From assembly GCF_018802765.1 (NCBI RefSeq), contig NZ_CP069163.1:930001-994000 (forward strand): 64,000 nucleotides of DNA, written 5' to 3'. The notes below the pieces were generated by a model. It did not search any database, was not told where the DNA came from, and worked only from the letters and a program-made list of their open reading frames with translations. This document shows positions 25,398 through 34,243 of this stretch, piece after piece. Numbering within the stretch: position 1 is the first letter of the stretch; each line of letters starts with the position of its first letter. Source of the DNA: Paludibacterium sp. B53371. Lineage in GTDB: Bacteria > Pseudomonadota > Gammaproteobacteria > Burkholderiales > Chromobacteriaceae. Both the position numbers and the translations under genes were made by a program.

Positions 25398-25920
25398 GAT
25401 GGTGAGGGAAAGCTGACAAGGTGTCTGCCAGCAGCAGATTCGGGTGATCGATATCGCCTAAGCGAAAGGTGGTTTCGCCTACTTGTTGCATGCCTTGAGC
25501 CAGATAAAAGTGCAGGGCGGCCGTGTTGTATGCCCAGATGCTCAGCCACAAGGGGGCAGGTGCCGCTGTGCGACAGGCGGCCAGCAGGCGCTGGCCAAGA
25601 CCCCGGCGGGCGAAGCCGGGGTGAACATACAGGGTTTCCAGTTCGCAGCCCCCCACTTCTGGGATGGGGCCGGCCGGGGCGCGATTCAGCCGGGCATAGG
25701 CGAGCAGGCGCGGGCCGTCCGCGGCCAGCAGGATCCGTTGCTGCGGGTCGGCCAGCCAGCGCCGGAACTGTGCCGGACTCAATGAATGCAGCACATGGCG
25801 TGCCATGTCTGGCTCAATGCCGTCTACTGCATAGGTATGCAGCCAGACCAGCATGGCCAGTGCGGACAAGCCGTCGGCATCGGTTTCCCGGGCTGAGCGG
25901 ATCTCGGCATTGAGGGCCAT
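25378..25920 (-). CDS. GNAT-family N-acetyltransferase
   Basis: A 180-residue single-domain acetyltransferase. Residues about 90-125 hold the acetyl-CoA binding signature GCELETLYVHPGFARRGLGQRLLAACR, and about 130-155 the downstream helix with WAYNTAALHFYLAQGMQQVGETTF, both canonical. It overlaps the acyltransferase gene downstream and lies 6 bases after the glutathione transferase gene in the same direction, so the three form one operon. The substrate is unknown. Confidence 0.88.
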   Translation of the reverse strand: MALNAEIRSARETDADGLSALAMLVWLHTYAVDGIEPDMARHVLHSLSPAQFRRWLADPQQRILLAADGPRLLAYARLNRAPAGPIPEVGGCELETLYVHPGFARRGLGQRLLAACRTAAPAPLWLSIWAYNTAALHFYLAQGMQQVGETTFRLGDIDHPNLLLADTLSAFPHHHAHDPD

Positions 25921-25926
25921 GTGCTT

Positions 25927-26628
25927 TTAACGCGGCGGGATGTCCAACGCACGCTGGACTGCGGGGCGTGCCAGGAAGGTCTGCAGGACGCGCTCGACTT
26001 CGGCAAAGTCACCATAGCCGACCAGATCGCCCGCCTGATAATAGTCGCGCAGGGTTCGTACCCAGGGCAGGATGGCCATGTCGGCAATGGTGTAGGCCTG
26101 GCCCATCATCCAGTCCTTGCCGCAAAGATGACGATCCAGTACCCCCAGCAGCCGACGGGCCTCGGCGGCGTAGCGGTCACGCGGACGCTTGTCTTCAAAC
26201 GCGGCACCGGCAAATTTGTGGAAGAACCCCAGCTGGCCAAACATCGGCCCGACGCCGCCCATCTGGAACATCAGCCACTGAATGGTTTCATGGCGGCCTG
26301 CAGCGTCGGCGGGCAGGAAGCGCCCCGTCTTTTCTGCCAGGTACAGCAGGATGGCACCAGACTCAAACAGGCCGAACGGCTTGCCGTCCGGTCCATTCGG
26401 ATCAAGGATGGCCGGAATCTTGTTGTTGGGGTTGAGCGACAGAAATTCGGGTGACAACTGCTCATTGCTGTCGAAGTGAACAGTATGCGCCTCGTAGGGC
26501 AGGCCGGTTTCCTCCAGCAATACAGAAACCTTGATGCCATTCGGCGTGGGCAGTGAATACAGTTGCAGGCGGTCGGGATGTTGTGCCGGCCATTTGCGGG
26601 TAATCGGGAAAGCGGACAGATCGGTCAT
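25927..26628 (-). CDS. Glutathione S-transferase, Ure2p/YfcG-like
   Basis: A 233-residue cytosolic glutathione enzyme. The thioredoxin-like N-domain (residues about 18-95) has LYSLPTPNGIKVSVLLEE, the N in place of a catalytic serine or tyrosine that marks the YfcG/Ure2p branch, then LSLNPNNKIPAILDP and LFESGAILLYLAEKTG for glutathione contacts. The helical C-domain (about 105-230) includes YTIADMAILPWVRTL. YfcG-type members reduce disulfides and organic peroxides. A good GAGGAG site precedes the ATG. First gene of a three-gene operon with two acetyltransferases. Confidence 0.9.
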   Translation of the reverse strand: MTDLSAFPITRKWPAQHPDRLQLYSLPTPNGIKVSVLLEETGLPYEAHTVHFDSNEQLSPEFLSLNPNNKIPAILDPNGPDGKPFGLFESGAILLYLAEKTGRFLPADAAGRHETIQWLMFQMGGVGPMFGQLGFFHKFAGAAFEDKRPRDRYAAEARRLLGVLDRHLCGKDWMMGQAYTIADMAILPWVRTLRDYYQAGDLVGYGDFAEVERVLQTFLARPAVQRALDIPPR

Positions 26629-26697
26629 GCTGGCTCCTCAAGAGGACGGACTGAGCCATCTAGCATAAAGGAATCTGTCCGCGAGGTGTGGCCGTTG

Positions 26698-27558
26698 TCA
26701 GACGGCCAGTTTGTGGTGCATGTGATCGGCCCAGTCGTCGAACTCGGTTTCGTCCAGCGCCACCAGCCGCAGCACGCCTTCCTTGATTTCATCCCAGCCG
26801 GCGTCGACATTGCCGGGCGTGAGTGTGCGCCAGACATGCAGCGCGGCACGGGTGATGGCAATCGACAGGCGCATGGGCTGGTCAATCGGCAGATCGGATT
26901 GCGGATCGTAAACGGTCGCATCATGCTGCAGCAGGATGGCCTGACAAAATGTCTCGGGCATGTTCCAGGCGCGGGCCACGAGATAGCCGACAATCTCGTG
27001 GCAGGTGCCATGCAGTTCGTTTTCGATTTTGGCGCTGCGGCCATCCGAAGCCATCTCGATCAGTTGCAGGGTGCGCTCATAATTTTTGTAGCGCATCAGC
27101 ATCAGGGCGATGCCGCAGCCATGGAACAGCGCATAGGTCTGGCAATCTTCCGGGGTATGCACGATATGGTTGCACAGCGCCTTGCTGATCTGTGCCGTCA
27201 GCATGGCACGCTCCCAGAATTGTTCGATACTGGCCGGGGCATCGCCGGTCAGGCGGCTGCGCAGCACCAGGCCGCTGATCAGGCTGACCACGTTTTTACT
27301 GCCGAGGATGTTGATGGCTTGCGATACCGAGCTGATCGTGCGGGTATGGGCAATCAGCGGGCTGTTGGCGGCTTTGAGGACCGCGGCGGACAGTGCGACG
27401 TCCGACTCGATGACTTGTCCGATTTTCTGCAGATTGACGTTCGGGTCGTCCCGCAGTTTGAGCAGGCTGTCCAGTACCGACGGCCGTGGCGGAATCACCA
27501 GGTTTTTCAGTAGTTTGTCGCGTTCTGCTGCGCTGATTTGTCCGTGATCGACACTCAT
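26698..27558 (-). CDS. HDOD-domain signalling protein
   Basis: A 286-residue protein made almost entirely of an HDOD domain (residues about 15-210). Landmarks are IPPRPSVLDSLLKLRDDPNVNLQKIGQVIESDVALSAAVLKAANSPL at the N-terminus, INILGSKNVVSLISGLVLR, and LFHGCGIALM where HD enzymes have the metal-binding HD pair. HDOD proteins lack HD hydrolase chemistry and act in signalling of motility, cell cycle or c-di-GMP responses. It has no receiver domain, so any input must come from partners. Confidence 0.88.
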   Translation of the reverse strand: MSVDHGQISAAERDKLLKNLVIPPRPSVLDSLLKLRDDPNVNLQKIGQVIESDVALSAAVLKAANSPLIAHTRTISSVSQAINILGSKNVVSLISGLVLRSRLTGDAPASIEQFWERAMLTAQISKALCNHIVHTPEDCQTYALFHGCGIALMLMRYKNYERTLQLIEMASDGRSAKIENELHGTCHEIVGYLVARAWNMPETFCQAILLQHDATVYDPQSDLPIDQPMRLSIAITRAALHVWRTLTPGNVDAGWDEIKEGVLRLVALDETEFDDWADHMHHKLAV

Positions 27559-27683
27559 TATTCACCCCGTTGCCTGCCAATGATCGTCTGGCGTCCGGCT
27601 TGGCCCACTACTCCGGCCGAACGGGACGCACAGAATCCCTAATCGAGTTATAGGCAGATCCTTGCACGATCGCAGCCAGAATG

Positions 27684-27711
27684 CAAAACGGGCGCCTGCG
27701 GGCACCCGTTC
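27684..27711 (-). terminator. Terminator of lysP
   Basis: Read on the minus strand, AACGGGTGCC pairs with GGCGCCCGTT over a short loop and runs into TTTTGC. It starts 29 bases after the lysP stop codon. Confidence 0.85.
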
Positions 27712-27739
27712 TGGTCAACCGGCAATCAGCCAGTCCGGA

Positions 27740-29224
27740 TCAATCCTGGGCATCCGCCATGCGGGCACCCTGGAAATCGATCTCCTGCAGCGGCACGACA
27801 CGCGTCCGGTGCTTGTACTTGTAGCCCAGCCAGAACAGTACGAACAAGGGGATGCCGATGTAGGTGGCGACCACCCCGTTCCAGTCGATCTTGGTGCTGG
27901 TGAAGGCGGCATAGTCCTGACCCAGCATGATCAGCATGCACAGGCTGAAGGCAAAGATCGGACCCAACGGGAACAGCAGGGCACGATAGGGTAGGCTCTC
28001 CAGCTCGATGCCTTGCGCAACCAGGCCCTTGCGGAAGCGGTAGTGGCAGACGGCAATACCCAGCCAGGCAATGAAGCCGGTCATCCCCGCCGAGTTCAGC
28101 AGCCAGAGATAGACATCGTTGTTGTTGAACAGCGAGCTGAGGAAGCACAGACCGGCAATGGCCGTGGTCACATACAGCGCGTTGCGCGGCACGCCGCTCT
28201 TGGACAGCTTGCCGAATGCCTTGGGGGCCATGCCGTTATGCGCCATGGTGTAGAGCATGCGGGTCGAGGCATACATGCCGGAGTTGCCGGTCGACAGCAC
28301 CGCCGACAGGATGGCGGCATTGATCAGGCTGGCGGCAAAAGCCAGGCCGGCACGCTGGAACACCAGGGTAAACGGGCTGGCGCCCACGTCTTCCATGCCA
28401 TTCTTCAGCAGCGACGGGTCGTTGTAAGGCAGGATCATGCCGACGACCAGAATCGACAGCATGTAGAACATCAGGATACGCCAGAAGATCTGACGGACGG
28501 CGCGCGGGATGGTGGCCTTGGGATTATCCGCCTCACCGGCGGCGACACCGATCAGCTCGGTGCCCTGGAAGGCAAAGCCGACGATCATCGACACACTGAT
28601 GAAGGCAGGTATGCCGCCGACAAAGGAAGATCCGCTCAGGGTGAAAATGCCGAGGCCGGGGTGCATGCCATGCACCACGGGGGCACCCATGATCCCGACG
28701 ATCATCAGCAGGCCCAGGACGATGAAGATGAGGATGGTGATCACTTTCAGCAGTGAACACCAGTATTCGGCCTCACCGAATCCTTTGACCGAGAAGTAAT
28801 TCAGGGCAACGATAATGCCGAGGAACAAGGCGCTCCAGATCCATCCCGGTGTTGCCGGAAACCAGTAATGCATGATGATGGACGCGGCTGACAATTCGAC
28901 GGCGATGGTCACCGCCCAGCTGTACCAGTAGTTCCAGCCGAGCGCAAAACCGAAAGCCGGATCGACAAAGTTCGATCCGTACACTTGAAAAGAACCGGAT
29001 ACCGGCATGTAGGCGGCCATTTCGCCCAGGCTGGTCATCAGGAAGTACACCATCAGGCCGACAACACCGTAGGCCAGCAGGGCTCCGCCCGGGCCGGCTG
29101 TAGCCACGGTCGCTCCAGAGGCAAGGAACAGACCCGTGCCGATTGAACCCCCGATTGCAATCATGGACAGGTGGCGTGACTGGAGCTCACGCCGCAGTCC
29201 AGGCGTTTCCCGGTTTTTTTCCAT
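27740..29224 (-). CDS. lysP: Lysine-specific permease LysP
   Basis: A 494-residue APC-superfamily transporter that couples lysine uptake to the proton gradient. Twelve hydrophobic segments are present and the sequence follows E. coli LysP along its length: LRRELQSRHLSMIAIGGSIGTGLF, GPGGALLAYGVVGLMVYFLMTSLGE, FALGWNYWYSWAVTIAVELSAA, FAFQGTELIGVAAGEADNP, RILMFYMLSILVVGMILPYNDPSLL and GMTGFIAWLGIAVCHYRFR. In enterobacteria LysP also restrains CadC; no cad genes are here. The long structured leader upstream does not carry a recognisable lysine riboswitch. Confidence 0.93.
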   Translation of the reverse strand: MEKNRETPGLRRELQSRHLSMIAIGGSIGTGLFLASGATVATAGPGGALLAYGVVGLMVYFLMTSLGEMAAYMPVSGSFQVYGSNFVDPAFGFALGWNYWYSWAVTIAVELSAASIIMHYWFPATPGWIWSALFLGIIVALNYFSVKGFGEAEYWCSLLKVITILIFIVLGLLMIVGIMGAPVVHGMHPGLGIFTLSGSSFVGGIPAFISVSMIVGFAFQGTELIGVAAGEADNPKATIPRAVRQIFWRILMFYMLSILVVGMILPYNDPSLLKNGMEDVGASPFTLVFQRAGLAFAASLINAAILSAVLSTGNSGMYASTRMLYTMAHNGMAPKAFGKLSKSGVPRNALYVTTAIAGLCFLSSLFNNNDVYLWLLNSAGMTGFIAWLGIAVCHYRFRKGLVAQGIELESLPYRALLFPLGPIFAFSLCMLIMLGQDYAAFTSTKIDWNGVVATYIGIPLFVLFWLGYKYKHRTRVVPLQEIDFQGARMADAQD

Positions 29225-30222
29225 AATGTTTGATTCCTAGTTGTTATCGATGCGGTTTCTTCGGTTTTTCCGCACCGGTTGGGCTTGCCTCGTGACAAAC
29301 CATCAATGACCCGGGTACCAGCGAGACCCGAGGGCGTTTTACAACCAAGAAGTCTCCACCCACTCCCGTGTGGACACCTCTTTCTCCCAACAACAACGGA
29401 CCACCCCTGCGGATGGATGAAGACAGACCCCCTGTCTTCATTCAACACCGGAAAACGCAATCTGTAAGCCTGGATTAATGCTTTTTGACTGTTTCGGTCT
29501 CTTTTTTTATGCGTAATCATCCCGGGGGGGAGTGCTCACGATAAAAGCCGAACATTGCAAAGCAAAGACGCCAGAGGGCTTACTGCTGCGCAGCAGTCGA
29601 TTCTGACAAATGGGCGGGAAAAAAGGTCGGACGGGAGAGAGACAGCAAACCCCGGGACAACGATTCCATCACGCTCATCTGATGGAATCGGCTGTTCCGG
29701 TCAGATGAGCTTCGGCTTACTTAACCTGTTCACCAGGCGCACGGCGACCACCCCGCAGGCGGCGGGGTTATGCGTGGTGGCGGTCAAGTCGAAAGTCATC
29801 ATGGGGCGCGATGCTAGACCACAAACTTGCACGGCGCAAGACGAAATGCGCAACAAAAAAGCAGGTTTTTCCAGCGTGAACGGCAAAGCACGCTATATGG
29901 TGATTTGCACGGATAATTCTGATTGAAAAGCGTGGTTTTTTTACCGCACTTTGATGGTTTGCCGGGGTGGTTTGGGCGCCGGTGGCAACCCATACAACAT
30001 AGGTGTTTGTTGGGTTTTGCCTACATATCATTATTTGCCGATGATTCCCGCCTTCGTCACGCCTGCCGCAGGGTTGAGCGATGGGTCGCTGACGGCTCTG
30101 TCCAGGCGAGCGATGGGCTCTCTTTTCGGTTGTCCTAGTTGAATGTCATGTTTTGTCCGGCGAGTCATGTAGTATGGGTGGTGTGTTTGATTGGCCGTGT
30201 CTATGCGATGGAGTCTGCCCGG
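29225..30222. promoter_or_regulatory. Large non-coding region between lysP and the nitronate monooxygenase gene
   Basis: About 1 kb without a supportable gene. The first 300 bases are the lysP leader: a perfect 10-bp stem (ATGAAGACAG/CTGTCTTCAT, 29417-29426 and 29432-29441) and a CGGGT/ACCCG stem (about 29311-29330) are visible, and the minus strand holds an open frame of 65 codons starting in the first stem (29441-29244) with no ribosome site. At 29661-29710 lies a pseudoknot-like double inverted repeat. A 10-bp direct repeat, GAGCGATGGG, occurs at 30076-30085 and 30108-30117. The open frame 29555-29926 looks like chance. Confidence 0.5.
29661..29710. repeat. Interlocked inverted repeats (pseudoknot-like element)
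   Basis: Two perfect 10-bp inverted repeats interlock. CGATTCCATC (29661-29670) pairs with GATGGAATCG (29681-29690); GCTCATCTGA (29673-29682), which is mostly the loop of the first, pairs with TCAGATGAGC (29701-29710). An RNA from either strand could form an H-type pseudoknot (10 bp plus 8 bp) or switch between the hairpins. Confidence 0.6.
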
Positions 30223-31308
30223 ATGAGCCCGCTTCCAAACAGCCTGAACTTACCCATTCCCCTGATTCAGGCGCCGATGGCCGGCAGCCCGACGACACCT
30301 GCCCTGGTTGCCGCCGTCAGCCAGGCCGGCGCCCTCGGCTCACTGGCGGCCGGTATGCTCGGTCCGACAGCGATGACGCAGGCCATGCAGGCCGTCCGCG
30401 CACTGACGGACCAGCCGTTTGCCGTCAATCTCTTTGTGTTGCCCCCCCCGGCGCCGGAACCCACCGAGGTAGAGAGGGCGAGAGCCCGTCTGGCACCGTT
30501 TTATCAGCGCCATGGTTTGAGCGTGCCGCAGCCAGATCGCTGGTGTGAAGACTTTTCAGCCCAGCTGGAGGCCGTGCTGGCCGACCCGCCTGCCTGGCTC
30601 AGTTTCACCTTCGGAATATTGAGTGCCGAACAGGTTCAGCGCTGCCATCGGGCCGGAAGCCGGGTTATCGGCACGGCGACGACCGTGGCAGAGGGGCTGG
30701 CCTGGCAGTCCGTAGGGGCCGATGCCGTCTGTGCCCAGGGTGCCGAGGCAGGTGGACATCGTGGCAGCTTTCTGGTGACGGGGCAGGCCGGCCTGATCGG
30801 CAGTATGGCCCTGGTGCCGCAGATGGTCGACAGGCTGTCGATCCCGGTGATCGCGGCGGGCGGGGTGATGGACGGACGGGGGATCGCCGCCTGTCTGCTG
30901 CTCGGTGCGCAGGCCGTGCAAATGGGAACGGCCTTTCTGCTGTGTGAGGAAAGCGGCATTGATGTTGCCTGGCGTGCCGCGCTGATGACGGCGCAAGACG
31001 ATCAGACCAGGGTCACACGGGTATTTTCCGGGCGGGCGGCGCGTGGCCTGAATAATGCTTTTATCGAACAGATGTCAGCCTGCGAGGACGAGGTACCGGC
31101 CTATCCGCTGCAGAACGCCTTGACGGCGCCATTGCGTCAGGCCGCCGCCCGCCAGGGGCGGGCTGACGAACAGTCGCTATGGGCCGGCCAGGGGGTGGCC
31201 ATGGCACGCGCCATGCCGGCCGGTGCACTGGTGCGCCGGCTGGATGCCGAATGGCGTGCCTTGTTGCCCGGATGGTCTGCCCGCCGGGCTCAGAACGGCT
31301 CGGTGTAA
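30223..31308 (+). CDS. Nitronate monooxygenase-family flavoprotein
   Basis: A 361-residue TIM-barrel FMN enzyme of the 2-nitropropane dioxygenase/nitronate monooxygenase family, which oxidises toxic nitronates to carbonyls. Characteristic blocks are PLIQAPMAGSPTTPALVAAVSQAGALGSLAAG at the N-terminus, GADAVCAQGAEAGGHRGSF with the conserved histidine (about residue 183), and IPVIAAGGVMDGRGIAACLLLGAQAVQMGTAFLLCEES for phosphate binding. The start ATG at 30223 has GGAG nine bases upstream; ATG at 30208 lacks a site. It overlaps a convergent small membrane protein gene by 19 bases. Confidence 0.9.
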   Translation: MSPLPNSLNLPIPLIQAPMAGSPTTPALVAAVSQAGALGSLAAGMLGPTAMTQAMQAVRALTDQPFAVNLFVLPPPAPEPTEVERARARLAPFYQRHGLSVPQPDRWCEDFSAQLEAVLADPPAWLSFTFGILSAEQVQRCHRAGSRVIGTATTVAEGLAWQSVGADAVCAQGAEAGGHRGSFLVTGQAGLIGSMALVPQMVDRLSIPVIAAGGVMDGRGIAACLLLGAQAVQMGTAFLLCEESGIDVAWRAALMTAQDDQTRVTRVFSGRAARGLNNAFIEQMSACEDEVPAYPLQNALTAPLRQAAARQGRADEQSLWAGQGVAMARAMPAGALVRRLDAEWRALLPGWSARRAQNGSV

Positions 31309-31619
31309 TACGACTGATGCTTGGCCAGTACGATGCGGAAATGGTCAAAGTGCCGCCGCAGAATCAGGCGCAGGATGGCAACGCCGATCAAGGCTGCCAG
31401 GATCGCGCCCTGTACCAGACAGAATGTCGACCACCAGTGACTGATGGTCGGCAGTTCGCCCGGCAGCAGCAGTCTTGCGGCTGAGCTTTCCAGGTGATCG
31501 AGGGCAAGGCTGCTCAGCGCACTGAGCAGAGCGGTACGCCAGAGGATGGCCCACCAGATGCGCAGGGCATGGCGGTAGGTCACCTCGATTTCCTCAAGTT
31601 TGGCAGGGGATGGAATCAT
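31290..31619 (-). CDS. Small membrane protein of unknown function
   Basis: A 109-residue protein with two hydrophobic segments (IWWAILWRTALLSALSSLAL and FCLVQGAILAALIGVAILRLIL). It starts 3 bases after the stop codon of the exported protein gene upstream, so both are one translational unit. I do not recognise the family. Its 3' end overlaps the nitronate monooxygenase gene on the other strand. Confidence 0.65.
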   Translation of the reverse strand: MIPSPAKLEEIEVTYRHALRIWWAILWRTALLSALSSLALDHLESSAARLLLPGELPTISHWWSTFCLVQGAILAALIGVAILRLILRRHFDHFRIVLAKHQSYYTEPF

Positions 31620-31622
31620 TTT

Positions 31623-32510
31623 TCACTTCTTCTCGTTCAGCCATTGTCGGGTAAGTGCCTGCCAGTCCGCCTGTTGTGACGCCAGGTCGCTGGCGGCCTG
31701 ATGCAGCGAGGCCTCTACATTGCTGCTTTGCAAATTGCTCCAGCGCCACAATGCCCGGCTCAGCGCCTGGCCCTCTTCCGATTGCTGGAAGGCTGCAAAG
31801 GCCGGCAGTGACTTCCCGTATTGTCTGGCCAGCTGGTCCAGTGCTGCTCCGCGCTGAACGGCCAGCAGGTCGCAGATCACCCCCAGGGCAGCCGGGCTGC
31901 CACTCGGGTGTGCATGGCGCAACTGACGCACATTGGTTGACATGGCCAGTAACTGTTGTCGCTGCTTCATGAGCTCCGGCGCCGGCATCTGATCTCGCTG
32001 GATCGAAATGGGGGTGGAGGTCATCTGACTCAGCCCTTCGCCAACCAGTTGATCCAGCGCCCGGTTGAAGGCGAGGTACTGCTGCCCGGCCGGGCTGCGC
32101 AAATAGACCAGCAGGCGGTCGACGCCTTGCTGATTCAGGTTTTCCTGCAGCGCCTGCGCCAGTGTGTGGCGCCACTGGGAGGCCGGCAGGCTGGCAAACA
32201 CCTGATGGACCACCGGGCGAATATCTCGGGTCAGCCGCGCCGTGACCGCCTTGGTGCCTTCGGCGCCGAGGCGGTTGTCCGGGTCGAGACTGTGCAGGTT
32301 CTGTCGGGTCAGCAGCATGACGGCGGCCTGCTCGGCAGCCGCCTGGCGACTTGACTGCGGCTGATTGCCGGCCAGCAGCATGGTCAGCGTCTGAATCGAT
32401 GGCTGGCTGGCTTGCGCCTGCGAGCTGTCCGCGGCAATGGCAGATTGTGCGAGGCAGATGATCAGGGCGAGCTGGCTGCCGAGTCGCAGCCAGGGAGAGC
32501 GGGTTGTCAT
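31623..32510 (-). CDS. Exported protein, DUF2059-like
   Basis: A 295-residue protein with a signal peptide cut after about residue 27 (AQSAIAA, then DSSQAQ). The middle block VDRLLVYLRSPAGQQYLAFNRAL resembles the core of DUF2059 proteins, in which a helical segment ends in SPxG; the rest is helical and Gln/Ala-rich. The start ATG at 32510 has AGGAG eight bases upstream; longer frames do not. It is followed by a small membrane protein gene in the same operon. Function unknown. Confidence 0.65.
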   Translation of the reverse strand: MTTRSPWLRLGSQLALIICLAQSAIAADSSQAQASQPSIQTLTMLLAGNQPQSSRQAAAEQAAVMLLTRQNLHSLDPDNRLGAEGTKAVTARLTRDIRPVVHQVFASLPASQWRHTLAQALQENLNQQGVDRLLVYLRSPAGQQYLAFNRALDQLVGEGLSQMTSTPISIQRDQMPAPELMKQRQQLLAMSTNVRQLRHAHPSGSPAALGVICDLLAVQRGAALDQLARQYGKSLPAFAAFQQSEEGQALSRALWRWSNLQSSNVEASLHQAASDLASQQADWQALTRQWLNEKK

Positions 32511-32748
32511 CAGTGATCTCCTGACGTCGAAGCGCAAGTGTGCATGGCGAAACCTTGTTGATTTTTTAATGTGTTTATTAGATTAACATAAATTACTATA
32601 TGGTCGTTGCGTGAGGCATTTGGATACCGTTGATTGTTTGACAGCGTGATTTGAAGTGAATAGATTCCGTGGGTCCCTTGTCCGGACTAAATGGCGCCGG
32701 ACTCATACAGATCTATCATTCAATAAGCAAAATAACAGGGTAGCAACC

Positions 32749-34128
32749 ATGGCCATCAGCGTTTTTGATTTGTTCAAAGTAGGGATTGGTCCCTCGAGTT
32801 CTCACACAGTCGGCCCGATGCGGGCCGCTTGTCGTTTCGCCAACTGTCTGCGTAATCGTGATCTTCTGAAGGATGTCACTGCCGTAAAGAGCGAACTGTT
32901 CGGTTCGCTGGGGGCCACCGGTCGTGGCCACGGCTCGGATGTCGCCGTCCTGCTGGGGCTGGAGGGCGAGGAGCCGGATCAGGTGGATACTGACAGTGTC
33001 GAACCCCGCGTGGCCGGGATCCGCGCCAGCGGTCAGCTCAAGCTGCTGGGGGTGCATCCGGTCGCTTTCGTGGAAAAAGAACACCTGATCCTCTACCGTC
33101 GCGAGACTTTGCCCTATCACCCGAATGGCATGCGCTTCACGGCGTATGATGCCGCTGGCGCCGTCGTCTTTACCCGAATTTACTATTCTGTTGGCGGAGG
33201 CTTTGTCGTCAACGAGGAGGCGGCCGGGGCGGATCGCATCGCACTGGACAGCACCGAGTTGCCGTATCGCTTTCACAGTGCCAAGGAAATGCTCGCCATG
33301 TGTCGCGAGCAGGGCATGAGTATCAGCCAGTTGATGATGGAGAACGAAAAGGTCTGGCGCAGTGAGGAAGAGGTCAGGCGGGGCCTGCTGAACATCTGGG
33401 AAGTCATGCAGGCCTGTGTGCGTCGAGGTGCCGAACGCGAGGGCATCATGCCCGGCGGCCTGAAGGTCAAACGCCGCGCCGCCGAGTTGTATCGCAAGCT
33501 GATCAGCCGACCGGAAGCCGGGCTGAAGGATCCGCTGACCGTGCTGGACTGGGTCTCGTTTTACGCCCTGGCCGTCAATGAAGAAAATGCCAGCGGCGGC
33601 CGGGTGGTCACCGCACCGACCAATGGCGCTGCCGGCATCATCCCGGCGGTCTTGCACTATTACACCCGCTTCTACCCGGGAGCCGACGATGACGGCGTGA
33701 TCCGTTTCCTGCTGACCGCCGGCGCCATCGGCATCCTGTATAAAGAAAACGCCTCGATTTCCGGTGCCGAGGTCGGCTGCCAGGGCGAGGTCGGGGTGGC
33801 GTGTTCGATGGCGGCCGGTGCATTGGCGGAGGTGATGGGCGGCAGTATCGAACAAGTCGAAAACGCGGCCGAGATCGGGATGGAACACAATCTCGGGCTG
33901 ACCTGCGATCCGATCGGCGGCCTGGTGCAAGTGCCCTGCATCGAACGTAATGCCATGGCCTCGGTCAAGGCGGTCAATGCGGCCCGCATGGCACTGTTTG
34001 GCGATGGCCACCACTTCGTCTCGCTGGACAAAGTGATCCGTACGATGCGTGAAACCGGTGCGGACATGAAGGACAAGTACAAGGAAACCTCTCGCGGCGG
34101 TCTCGCGGTGAATGTGATCGAGTGCTGA
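32749..34128 (+). CDS. sdaA: L-serine ammonia-lyase (iron-sulfur L-serine dehydratase)
   Basis: A 459-residue single-chain enzyme that converts L-serine to pyruvate and ammonia using a [4Fe-4S] cluster. The beta-like N-domain opens with [22 protein letters not shown]. The alpha-like C-domain has the cluster cysteines in [23 protein letters not shown] and in [22 protein letters not shown], and [17 protein letters not shown]. Length and order match E. coli SdaA (454 residues). The N-terminal open frame upstream of 32749 is not used. A 58-bp palindrome with a T run follows. Confidence 0.94.
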   Translation: MAISVFDLFKVGIGPSSSHTVGPMRAACRFANCLRNRDLLKDVTAVKSELFGSLGATGRGHGSDVAVLLGLEGEEPDQVDTDSVEPRVAGIRASGQLKLLGVHPVAFVEKEHLILYRRETLPYHPNGMRFTAYDAAGAVVFTRIYYSVGGGFVVNEEAAGADRIALDSTELPYRFHSAKEMLAMCREQGMSISQLMMENEKVWRSEEEVRRGLLNIWEVMQACVRRGAEREGIMPGGLKVKRRAAELYRKLISRPEAGLKDPLTVLDWVSFYALAVNEENASGGRVVTAPTNGAAGIIPAVLHYYTRFYPGADDDGVIRFLLTAGAIGILYKENASISGAEVGCQGEVGVACSMAAGALAEVMGGSIEQVENAAEIGMEHNLGLTCDPIGGLVQVPCIERNAMASVKAVNAARMALFGDGHHFVSLDKVIRTMRETGADMKDKYKETSRGGLAVNVIEC

Positions 34129-34145
34129 GGCAGTCGTCTTGAACG

Positions 34146-34208
34146 TCGGGGGTCAGGTCTTGTATTTTGCATCCGGATGCAAAATACAAGACCTGACCCC
34201 CGATTTTT
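34146..34208. repeat. 58-bp perfect palindrome with T run (REP/MITE-like, also terminator-like)
   Basis: Bases 34146-34203 are a perfect inverted repeat with no loop, each arm 29 bases, centred between 34174 and 34175; outer arm begins TCGGGGGTCAGGTCTTG. Five T residues follow on the plus strand. It sits 18 bases after the sdaA stop codon. From memory, the CAAGACCTGACCCC end is common in palindromic repeats near IS200/REP-type transposases; this is a recollection and not checked. Confidence 0.7.
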
Positions 34209-34243
34209 ATGGCAAGCGCCAGGAAGCGCTTGTGCTGGCGGGT

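Noticed and set aside
29225-29530. Possible lysine riboswitch upstream of lysP
   Set aside because: The conserved internal blocks of the aptamer could not be found on the minus strand; only generic hairpins are present.
29555-29926. 123-codon open frame in the lysP/nitronate monooxygenase gap
   Set aside because: No ribosome site, no domain, amino acid composition typical of non-coding DNA; it also covers the pseudoknot repeat.
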